7,205 nt of DNA. Origin: Pseudomonadota bacterium (GTDB lineage: Bacteria; Pseudomonadota; Gammaproteobacteria; Burkholderiales; Burkholderiaceae). Positions 1-6,163 of this stretch are shown here, one piece after another. The stretch lies in the NCBI GenBank assembly GCA_023441105.1, contig JAEZQX010000022.1:1-7205 (forward strand). The letters are read 5' to 3'. The translations under genes were made by a program, and so were the position numbers. Every line of letters starts with the position of its first letter. Position 1 is the stretch's first letter. A model generated the notes under the pieces. That model had not been told where the DNA came from. It searched no databases and saw only the letters and a program-made list of their open reading frames with translations.

Positions 1-160
1 GGCGACGCCAGGCGCCGAAACCCCTGCGGCGGCAGCACCGTCGCCGGCAGCGCCTGCAGGAACGTCCGCGCCGGCAGCAACGCCAGCGGCACCGCCCGCC
101 AGCCCGCCGCCCACACCGCCGGCGCAACCGACGACCCAGGCCACGGGGGACGCGCAATGA
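1..160 (+). CDS. pilN: Type IV pilus inner-membrane assembly protein PilN, C-terminal end only (partial)
   Basis: Reading from base 2, 52 codons end at a TGA at 158-160. The peptide is almost entirely Ala, Pro, Thr, Ser and Gly and ends in ATGDAQ. It has no recognisable fold and looks like a disordered tail. The identity rests on position: this frame ends in an ATGA overlap with the pilO start, exactly where pilN sits in the conserved pilMNOPQ order. PilN is known as a bitopic inner-membrane protein that binds cytoplasmic PilM through its N-terminus and pairs with PilO in the periplasm. None of those diagnostic regions is inside the window, so the call is contextual. The third-position G/C bias matches the neighbouring genes, which supports real coding. 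The tail would lie in the periplasm. Confidence 0.8.
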   Translation, partial: ATPGAETPAAAAPSPAAPAGTSAPAATPAAPPASPPPTPPAQPTTQATGDAQ

Positions 161-867
161 GCCTCCTCGACGATCTCCGCAACCTCGACCGCAACAACGT
201 CGGTGGCTGGTCGAAGCCGGTCAAGGTCTTCTTCGCCAGCCTGATCGTGATCGTGATCCTTTTCCTCGGCTGGTATCTGCACATCAGCAACCAGCAGGAG
301 GAGCTGGAGAACCTCCAGGCCAAGGAAAGCACGCTCAAGCAGGAATTTTCCGACAAGCAGGCGAAGGCGGTGAACCTGCCGGCCTACCGCAAGCAGCTGG
401 AGGACATGAAGGAGATGCTGCAGACCATGCTGCGCCAGCTCCCCAGCAAGACGGAAATGCCGGACCTGCTGAACGACATCACCCAGGCAGCGCTTGCTTC
501 GGGCATCGAAACGGAACTGTTCCAGCCCGGTCCCGAGACCATGAAGGACTTCTATGCCGAGAAGCCCATTGCGCTGAAGATGCTCGGTACCTACCACCAG
601 TTCGGCACCTTCATCAGCAATGTCGCCTCGCTGCCCCGCGTGGTCATCCTGACGATGCATGACGTTTCGCTTCGACCGACGAAGGCAAAACCCGGCAATA
701 CCACTTTGGCGAACAACGGCCAGCTTTCGCTCGAAGGCACGGTCAAGACTTACCGCTACCTCGATGACGCGGAGACCGCTGAACTGCAGCAGGCGGAAGC
801 AGCCAAAACGCGTGGGGCGAAGAAGCCTCCGCCGAAGCCAGCGACCCCGGCGAAGGGAGGGGCATGA
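157..867 (+). CDS. pilO: Type IV pilus inner-membrane alignment protein PilO
   Basis: This is a 236-residue protein of usual PilO length. A short cytoplasmic N-terminus (residues 1-22) is followed by one membrane segment (about 23-41, VFFASLIVIVILFLGWYL), a charged coiled-coil region (about 43-95), then a periplasmic ferredoxin-like domain (about 100-202) that opens with the family-typical stretch LPSKTEMPDLLNDITQAA. It ends in a Lys/Pro/Ala-rich tail (about 217-236). PilO is known to heterodimerise with PilN and bind PilP, linking the inner-membrane motor platform to the PilQ secretin. The start ATG overlaps the pilN stop (ATGA) and has GGGGGA at 145-150, six bases upstream, so translation is probably coupled. 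The stop lies one base before the pilP start. Identification is confident from architecture, motif and neighbours. Confidence 0.96.
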   Translation: MSLLDDLRNLDRNNVGGWSKPVKVFFASLIVIVILFLGWYLHISNQQEELENLQAKESTLKQEFSDKQAKAVNLPAYRKQLEDMKEMLQTMLRQLPSKTEMPDLLNDITQAALASGIETELFQPGPETMKDFYAEKPIALKMLGTYHQFGTFISNVASLPRVVILTMHDVSLRPTKAKPGNTTLANNGQLSLEGTVKTYRYLDDAETAELQQAEAAKTRGAKKPPPKPATPAKGGA

Positions 868-868
868 C

Positions 869-1399
869 ATGCAGACCCCCATTTCCCTCGTCCTGCGCTT
901 GGCGCTTGCCTGCACTATCCCGCTGGTGCTGGTTTCGTGCTCCAATGACGACGATATCCAGCAGTGGGTTTCTCAGGAAAAGGCCAAGCGCGGCGCGCCT
1001 ATGAAGCCGCTGCCGGTCATCCGCACCTTCGAAACCTTCCTCTATACAGACCAGGAACTGCGGGATCCATTCGGGCTGAGTACCGCCGAACAGGTCCAGC
1101 AGGCAGAGACGGGTCCGCACCCTGACCAGGACCGCCCACGCGAGCCGCTGGAATCCTTCCCGCTCGACGGCCTGAAGATGTCCGGCACCCTCGGTGCGAC
1201 CGGTGCGATCGAAGGGCTGGTGCGTGACCCGGATGGCGTGGTGCACCGGGTGCACGTTGGCAACTACATGGGCCAGAACTACGGCCGCATCACCGCGATA
1301 GAAGAGGACCGCATCGACCTGGTCGAACTGGTGCCCAACGGCACCGGCGGCTGGATGGAGCGGCCGGCATCGATTGCGCTCGGCGACACGAAGCAATGA
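869..1399 (+). CDS. pilP: Type IV pilus lipoprotein PilP
   Basis: The product has 176 residues. The start at 869 was chosen because a strong Shine-Dalgarno (GGAGG within 853-862) sits just upstream and because it directly yields a lipoprotein signal: hydrophobic residues 5-22 and a lipobox LVSC with lipidated Cys24. The frame stays open further upstream, but that part overlaps pilO and reads as an Arg-rich shadow. A flexible linker includes the conserved PilP stretch with LRDPFGL (about 64-70). A C-terminal beta-sandwich (about 98-171) contains HVGNYMGQNYGRI (129-141), a family hallmark. PilP is known to be anchored by lipid, to bind the PilN/PilO dimer through its N-terminal part, and to contact the periplasmic N0 region of PilQ through its C-terminal domain. 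Its stop TGA overlaps a possible pilQ ATG at 1396. Confidence 0.96.
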   Translation: MQTPISLVLRLALACTIPLVLVSCSNDDDIQQWVSQEKAKRGAPMKPLPVIRTFETFLYTDQELRDPFGLSTAEQVQQAETGPHPDQDRPREPLESFPLDGLKMSGTLGATGAIEGLVRDPDGVVHRVHVGNYMGQNYGRITAIEEDRIDLVELVPNGTGGWMERPASIALGDTKQ

Positions 1400-1409
1400 C
1401 CGCACCACT

Positions 1410-1414
1410 GGGGA
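1410..1414 (+). promoter_or_regulatory. Probable ribosome binding site for the pilQ start at 1423
   Basis: GGGGA lies eight bases before the ATG at 1423. No comparable purine run precedes the alternative in-frame ATG at 1396, which has only CGAAG nearby. This site is the main reason for preferring 1423. Confidence 0.5.
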
Positions 1415-1422
1415 CAAAACTC

Positions 1423-3684
1423 ATGACCACGACACTCGCTGCAATCCCGGAGCGCAGGTCCGCCTCGCGGGCGCGGTCCCGCCTGCTGGGTTTCCTGGCG
1501 GCAATCGGCTTCGTGTTCGGCACCTGCGCACACGCCGAGAACGTGCTCGAGGACCTGGCCTACACTGCATTGCCCGGCGGCAAGGTCGAGGTCACCCTCA
1601 AGTTCGCCAATCCGGTGATCGCACCGCGGGTGTTCTCGACGGAAACGCCGCCGAGCATCGCACTCGACTTCGCCGATACGCGCAACGGCCTGACCAAGCG
1701 CCGCTTCGACATCGGAGCCGGTGCAACATCCGGCGTCTCGGCGATCGAGGCGGCGGGCCGCACCCGCGTGGTGGTGGACCTCTTCCGGATCGCCGGCTAC
1801 GACACGCGCACCAACGGCAATACCGTGGTGCTCTCGGTCAACAACGGCCTGCTCGGCACCTCAAGCGTCGCGAGTACCGTCGCCAAGGCCGATCCCACCA
1901 AGCGCGTCAGCGGCATGCAGGACGTCGAGGTGACCAACGTCGATTTCCGCCGCGGCAAGGACGGTGAAGGGCGCGTGGTGGTGAGCTTTAGCGGCCCGGG
2001 TGCCGTCGCCAACCTCAAGCGCGAAGGCGACCGCATCGTGCTCGACCTGCTCAATGTCAAGCTGCCGCCGGCGCAGGCGCAGCATCTCGACGTGCTCGAT
2101 TTCGCGACGCCGGTGCAGTCGATCGATACGCGTGCGCGCAACAACGGCGTGCACATGGAAATCGTGGCGCAGCAGCCCTACGAGCAGCTTGCCTACCAGA
2201 CCGGCAACGAGTACGTCGTCGAGGTCACGCGCAAGAAGGAAGACCCCAAGCTCGCCGGCAAGAACGCCGAGCCGGTGTACAGCGGCAGCCGTGTCACCTT
2301 CAACTTCCAGGACATCCCGACCCGCTCGGTGCTGCAGCTGATCGCCGACGTCTCCGACCTCAACATCGTGGTATCCGACAGCGTGCAGGGCAACGTCACC
2401 CTGCGCCTGATCAACGTGCCGTGGGACCAGGCGCTGGACATCGTGCTGCGCGCCAAGGGGCTCGACAAGCGCCGCAGCGGCAACGTCATCTGGGTGGCGC
2501 CGCAGAAGGAGATCGCCGATCGTGAGCAGGCGATTGCGGATGCGCGCATGAAGATGGAGGACACCGAGGAACTCGTGTCCGACTACATCCCGATCAGCTA
2601 CGGAAAGGCAAAGGACATCGCTGGCCTCTTGACGGAGGATCTGAAGCAGAGTGCGGGTGGCGCCCAACAAGGCGCAAGCGGGCAACAGCAACAGAGGGGA
2701 TTTCTCTCGAGTCGTGGAAGCGTCACGTACGACGACCGCACGAATACCCTGCTCGTTAGCGACATCCCATCGAAGATCCAGGAAATCCGCCAGCTCGTGG
2801 CCGTGCTTGATCGCCCGGTGCAACAGGTGCTGATCGAATCACGCATCGTCATTGCGACCGACAGCTTCGCGCGAGAGCTTGGAGTCAAGTTCGGCGTCAG
2901 CGGTGGCTATGAGGACGACAACGGCAATGTCGTAAGTACTTCGGGCACGGCACTGGGGACCGATGCCATGAGCAATGTCGTCCTCAACAATCGCCTGAAC
3001 CGACCCGGCCGCGGCCTTCCAAATGTCGCATCAGGCCAGATTGGCAAAGGCATTCTCACGCCCGCGTTGCCTGACCGCCTCAACGTCAACCTGCCAGCGA
3101 CCAATCCAGCCGGCAGTTTTGGCTTGGCGATCCTGGGCGCCGACTACCTGCTGGACCTCGAACTCTCGGCAGCCCAGAGCGAAGGTCGCGGCGAGGTCAT
3201 TTCCAGCCCGCGCGTGATCACCGCCAACCAGCAGGAAGCGGACATCAAGCAGGGACAGGAAGTGGGCTACGTCACCTTCCAGAACTCCGGCGGCGGCGCC
3301 GGCACCGGCACGGCCACCGTGCAGTTCAAGGAAGCCGTGCTGGAGCTGAAGGTCACCCCGACCATCACGGCCGACGACCGTGTGGTGCTGAACCTCAACG
3401 TCAAGAAGGATGCCATTGCAGGTTATGTGGACAATCCCGGCGGCGGCCAGGTGCCCACGCTCGACAAGCGCGAGATCAGCACCGAGGTGCTGGTGGACAA
3501 CGGCCAGACCGTGGTGCTCGGCGGCGTTTACGAGGTGAGCAAGTCCGACACCATCCGCAAGGTGCCCCTGCTCGGCGACGTGCCGCTGCTCGGCAACCTG
3601 TTCAAGAACAAGGCCCGCAACGACACCAAGGCGGAGCTGCTCATTTTCGTCACCCCGCGCATCCTCAGCGACAGCCTGAAGTAG
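1423..3684 (+). CDS. pilQ: Type IV pilus outer-membrane secretin PilQ
   Basis: PilQ forms the multimeric outer-membrane channel for pilus extrusion and retraction. From the 1423 start it has 753 residues. In order: an Arg-rich then hydrophobic Sec signal peptide with probable cleavage after AHA (residue 38); two peptidoglycan-binding AMIN domains (about 41-140 and 165-270); the secretin/TonB short N-terminal domain (about 285-347); a Secretin_N domain (about 386-465) with a Gln/Gly-rich loop at about 408-430; and the secretin barrel domain (about 470-750). The type II/III secretin signature is complete at 694-727, from GQTVVLGGV through VPLLGDVPLLGNLF, followed by IFVTPRI (741-747). An upstream ATG at 1396 overlaps the pilP stop and would add nine residues. 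I prefer 1423 for its better ribosome site and shorter signal peptide. Residues about 407-566 are encoded with markedly lower wobble G/C than their flanks. Confidence 0.97.
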   Translation: MTTTLAAIPERRSASRARSRLLGFLAAIGFVFGTCAHAENVLEDLAYTALPGGKVEVTLKFANPVIAPRVFSTETPPSIALDFADTRNGLTKRRFDIGAGATSGVSAIEAAGRTRVVVDLFRIAGYDTRTNGNTVVLSVNNGLLGTSSVASTVAKADPTKRVSGMQDVEVTNVDFRRGKDGEGRVVVSFSGPGAVANLKREGDRIVLDLLNVKLPPAQAQHLDVLDFATPVQSIDTRARNNGVHMEIVAQQPYEQLAYQTGNEYVVEVTRKKEDPKLAGKNAEPVYSGSRVTFNFQDIPTRSVLQLIADVSDLNIVVSDSVQGNVTLRLINVPWDQALDIVLRAKGLDKRRSGNVIWVAPQKEIADREQAIADARMKMEDTEELVSDYIPISYGKAKDIAGLLTEDLKQSAGGAQQGASGQQQQRGFLSSRGSVTYDDRTNTLLVSDIPSKIQEIRQLVAVLDRPVQQVLIESRIVIATDSFARELGVKFGVSGGYEDDNGNVVSTSGTALGTDAMSNVVLNNRLNRPGRGLPNVASGQIGKGILTPALPDRLNVNLPATNPAGSFGLAILGADYLLDLELSAAQSEGRGEVISSPRVITANQQEADIKQGQEVGYVTFQNSGGGAGTGTATVQFKEAVLELKVTPTITADDRVVLNLNVKKDAIAGYVDNPGGGQVPTLDKREISTEVLVDNGQTVVLGGVYEVSKSDTIRKVPLLGDVPLLGNLFKNKARNDTKAELLIFVTPRILSDSLK

Positions 3685-3706
3685 GCGACGAGGCGGGACA
3701 TGCAGG

Positions 3707-3724
3707 GGGCGCCATCCGGCGCCC
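3707..3724 (+). other. GC hairpin between pilQ and the lipoprotein gene
   Basis: GGGCGCC (3707-3713) and GGCGCCC (3718-3724) form a perfect 7-bp stem with an ATCC loop, 22 bases after the pilQ stop. A further TGC/GCA pairing (3701-3703 with 3725-3727) is possible across a three-base bulge. No T-tract follows, so this is not a convincing intrinsic terminator. It could protect the 3' end of the pil mRNA, attenuate read-through, or be incidental in GC-rich DNA. Confidence 0.4.
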
Positions 3725-3765
3725 GCAGGATTCGAGTTCGAACAAGCAGGCCTGGAGATTCGACC

Positions 3766-6033
3766 ATGACATTTTTCGGCAAGACCCTGGGGCTGCTGCT
3801 CGCCAGCCTCGCACTCGCCAGCTGTGGCGGCGGTGGCGGCGATGGCGGCGCATTCACCGCGCCGCAAAGCAGCACCATGACGTTGAGCGCGACCACTACC
3901 ACGCTGCCGGTCAACGTCTGGGGTTACGTCCCCACGCAGTACGGCAACCCGACCCAGGCCGAAGTCACCATTACCTGGCGCAATCCCGACGGTACCCTGG
4001 TCAATGGCCAGGACATCCACGTCAGCATCGCGCCAACGAACGTGGCCGTGCTGTCCTGCCTCGTCGATGGCGACGAGTGCGAGGACGGCAACGCGCTGTT
4101 CGGCTCGGTGGTCATTCCCGGCATCAACGGCCAGGCCACGATTTTCGTCAACTCGTTCACGACTGCCGGCACGGCGGTCCTGACGGTTTCGGGAACCGAC
4201 CCCACCACCAATCGCTCGGTCAGCGCCAGCCTCACCTTCACGGTGACGAGTGGCGTCGGCCCGCTGCCGGCCAGCGTCACGCTGAGCCCCAGCTCCACGG
4301 CCGTCTATCTGCCCAGTTCCGGCGGCAGCAACACGGCTTCGATCAACGCCACGGTGGTCGATGGCGCCGGACAGCTCGTGCCCGACCCCGTCAGCGGCAA
4401 CAACGGCGTGGACAACGTGCTGTTCGAGATAGTCGGCGACGCCGGTGACGCGCGCCTCAGCACCAGCTCCGTCGCGGGTCCGGTTTCCGGCACCAGCGTC
4501 AGCTCGCATACCGTGCACGGCGTTGCAACCGTGTCGTTCCAGGCCGGCGAGAACACCCCGCAGGGGCCGGTGCAGATCCGCGCCACCGTCGACCGTGCGG
4601 ACAACGACGTCACCAACGGCATCCAGGACCCGGTCACGTCCACCACCTCGGTGGTGGTGTCCGACGGCAAGCTCTACAGCCTGCAGATCACGTCTCCCGA
4701 CGTGAATGCGATCCGCGTCAATACGGTGTCCGACAACGTGGACGTCGTTGACGGCGTTCCGGGTGATCCGGACGGCACCTACAGCCTCACCATCAGCGCG
4801 CTCGCGACGGACCGCCAGGGCAATCCGGTGGTGCCGGGTACGCCGATCCGCTTCGGTTCGATCGACGAGCCGGTGGGTGCCTTCGGCTCCGGTCCGCTTT
4901 CCAACCAGTTCCTGATCTCCGGCAACGACGGCAATCCGCAGGAGGGTGGCACGCTGTTCACCGCGCCGACCGGGCACTTCCAGACGGCGGGTGGCGGTGC
5001 AGGTCCGGGTGACGCCCTGATCGTGTTCGGCAAGACGCAGCATGGCGCGCCGCAGGGCAACGAGGACCTGGAAAGCGCCCTGACCGTGCAACGGGTCAAC
5101 AGCGAGACCAGCCTCAACACGACCTCGCCGTTCAACCGCAACAACACGACGGGCGCCACGGTCGATTACGGCCCGGTGCTGCCCTACATCATCGGTCGCA
5201 GCCAGCACGGCAACATCACCGCGTCGGCACCCACGGACGAGAACGGCGTGGCCCATGCCAGCCTGACTTACACCGTGCGCACCCTCGGCCACATCGCCGC
5301 CATCTGGGCGCAGGGCGACGGCATCGACCGCGTCACCGATACCCCGCGTCGCGTGACGGATGCGGCACAGCTGATCTATCCCGGCGTCGCGCCGGCGCAA
5401 ATCGTCGCCTTCCCGTCGCCGATCCCGGGCAACACGACGACGAACGTGACCGTGTGCCTGCAGGATGCGCTGAACTCGCCGATCCAGGGCTTCCACATCG
5501 GGTTCCAGATGAACCTCAATGGCGGCACCGGCTCCGTCGACGGCAACGGCACCTCGGGCGTGCTCGACGAAGCCACCGGGCCGGATGGCTGCGTGGATGC
5601 GGTGGTCCAGACCAGCGGCCTGCCGGTCAGCGTGGACGCCGAGAACCCGTCAGGCCAGGTGGTCTTCAGCGTCGGCGGCGCCTCCAGCACCGTGGACATC
5701 ATCGTCCAGCTCGCCTTCATCTCGAATGCAGGCGTAGGCGGCGTGTGCGATGCGGGTGCTCCCTCGGCGCGGGCCACCATCCGCGCGTTCACCACCGACG
5801 GCTCGCCCGCGGGCGGCGTGGAGATCCAGGCGGAATGCGGCGGCCTGTCGGTTTCGCCGTCGAGTGCCACGACGAGTGCATCCGGTTCGGCGTCCTTCAC
5901 CATCACGGGCGAGGCGGACGCGACGGGCACCTGCACCTTCTCGGCAGCGGGCGTGGCGCCCATCACGGTGGCCGTCCGAATCCCGGGTGCGGACGACTTC
6001 AGCCCGCCGTGTGGTGACGGCGGCGGGGGCTGA
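3766..6033 (+). CDS. Large exported lipoprotein with bacterial Ig-like (Big/invasin-like) modules, function unknown
   Basis: The product has 755 residues. The start at 3766 is supported by GGAG at 3753-3756 and a textbook lipoprotein signal: Lys6, hydrophobic core 8-18 and lipobox LASC with Cys20. A Gly/Asp linker follows. The rest is Thr/Ser/Val/Gly-rich beta-type sequence without membrane segments. Big_1-like signatures are visible: ATVVDGAGQLVPDP (195-208), ATDRQGNPVVPGTPIRF (347-363), DENGVAHASLTYTVR (491-505) and RAFTTDGSPAGGVEIQAECG (673-692). I estimate four to five Ig-like units over about 35-740. The mature chain has eight Cys besides the lipidated one, so disulfides are plausible. 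Ser at +2/+3 is absent; Gly follows the Cys, and no Asp+2 inner-membrane retention signal is present, so outer-membrane placement is likely. It lies 81 bases after pilQ and ends at a strong terminator. A pilus-associated, adhesin or structural role is inference. Confidence is high for a lipoprotein and low for function. Confidence 0.9.
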   Translation: MTFFGKTLGLLLASLALASCGGGGGDGGAFTAPQSSTMTLSATTTTLPVNVWGYVPTQYGNPTQAEVTITWRNPDGTLVNGQDIHVSIAPTNVAVLSCLVDGDECEDGNALFGSVVIPGINGQATIFVNSFTTAGTAVLTVSGTDPTTNRSVSASLTFTVTSGVGPLPASVTLSPSSTAVYLPSSGGSNTASINATVVDGAGQLVPDPVSGNNGVDNVLFEIVGDAGDARLSTSSVAGPVSGTSVSSHTVHGVATVSFQAGENTPQGPVQIRATVDRADNDVTNGIQDPVTSTTSVVVSDGKLYSLQITSPDVNAIRVNTVSDNVDVVDGVPGDPDGTYSLTISALATDRQGNPVVPGTPIRFGSIDEPVGAFGSGPLSNQFLISGNDGNPQEGGTLFTAPTGHFQTAGGGAGPGDALIVFGKTQHGAPQGNEDLESALTVQRVNSETSLNTTSPFNRNNTTGATVDYGPVLPYIIGRSQHGNITASAPTDENGVAHASLTYTVRTLGHIAAIWAQGDGIDRVTDTPRRVTDAAQLIYPGVAPAQIVAFPSPIPGNTTTNVTVCLQDALNSPIQGFHIGFQMNLNGGTGSVDGNGTSGVLDEATGPDGCVDAVVQTSGLPVSVDAENPSGQVVFSVGGASSTVDIIVQLAFISNAGVGGVCDAGAPSARATIRAFTTDGSPAGGVEIQAECGGLSVSPSSATTSASGSASFTITGEADATGTCTFSAAGVAPITVAVRIPGADDFSPPCGDGGGG

Positions 6034-6054
6034 GAAACAACCAGCGAGCAACGA

Positions 6055-6082
6055 GGGGCCGCAGCAATGCGGCCCCTTTTTT
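6055..6082 (+). terminator. Rho-independent terminator after the Ig-like lipoprotein gene
   Basis: GGGGCCGC (6055-6062) pairs perfectly with GCGGCCCC (6069-6076) around a six-base AGCAAT loop and is followed directly by six T (6077-6082). It begins 22 bases after the lipoprotein stop. It marks the likely end of the pil-lipoprotein transcript and separates it from the cNMP-EAL gene. Confidence 0.93.
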
Positions 6083-6087
6083 GTGTA

Positions 6088-6121
6088 CGATTCGCCGGCT
6101 GCTGCAAAGATCGACGAATCG
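6088..6121. repeat. Inverted repeat in the leader of the cNMP-EAL gene
   Basis: CGATTCG (6088-6094) and CGAATCG (6115-6121) are exact inverse complements separated by 20 bases, in the 81-base stretch between the terminator and the GTG start. It could be an operator for a dimeric regulator or a 5' leader hairpin. I cannot recognise a convincing -35/-10 pair here, so the promoter position is unknown. Confidence 0.35.
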
Positions 6122-6149
6122 ACAGCAACGACGCCGCGCCGGCGCATCC

Positions 6150-6156
6150 GGGGGAA
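6150..6156 (+). promoter_or_regulatory. Ribosome binding site deciding the GTG start at 6164
   Basis: GGGGGAA ends seven bases before GTG at 6164. It resembles the GGGGGA site used by pilO in this window. No ATG occurs in this frame before the cyclic-nucleotide domain is well under way, so this site fixes the start on the GTG. Confidence 0.7.
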
Positions 6157-6163
6157 TCGCGCA

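Noticed and set aside
1861..2823. Antisense open frame of 320 codons inside pilQ
   Set aside because: It overlaps AMIN and Secretin_N coding sequence, has no ribosome site or motif, and has shadow-like composition.
3731..3743. TTCGAGTTCGAAC, resembling a tRNA T-loop, with the 8-bp palindrome GTTCGAAC
   Set aside because: There is no acceptor, D or anticodon stem around it; the gap is only 81 bases. An 8-bp palindrome alone is too weak to call a site.
3700..3765. N-terminal extension of the lipoprotein to an ATG at 3700
   Set aside because: It would put 22 Arg-rich residues before the lipoprotein signal and begins in the intercistronic hairpin. ATG at 3766 has a GGAG site and gives a normal signal peptide.
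3826..3849. GGC/GGT triplet run after the lipobox as a possible phase-variation tract
   Set aside because: The units are in-frame triplets with mixed third bases, so slippage would change only the number of Gly residues. Gly linkers after a lipidated Cys are common.
3031..5496. Very long antisense open frame (821 codons, - strand) across the end of pilQ and most of the lipoprotein gene
   Set aside because: The + strand carries a clear secretin signature and lipoprotein modules here. The antisense product is rich in Arg, Gly, His, Asp and Val with no domain, as expected for the mirror of GC-rich codons.
6081..6111. Possible sigma70 promoter TTGTGT ... AAAGAT before the cNMP-EAL gene
   Set aside because: The -10 match is poor and the spacing is about 19 bases; TTGTGT overlaps the terminator T-run. 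Not strong enough to annotate.
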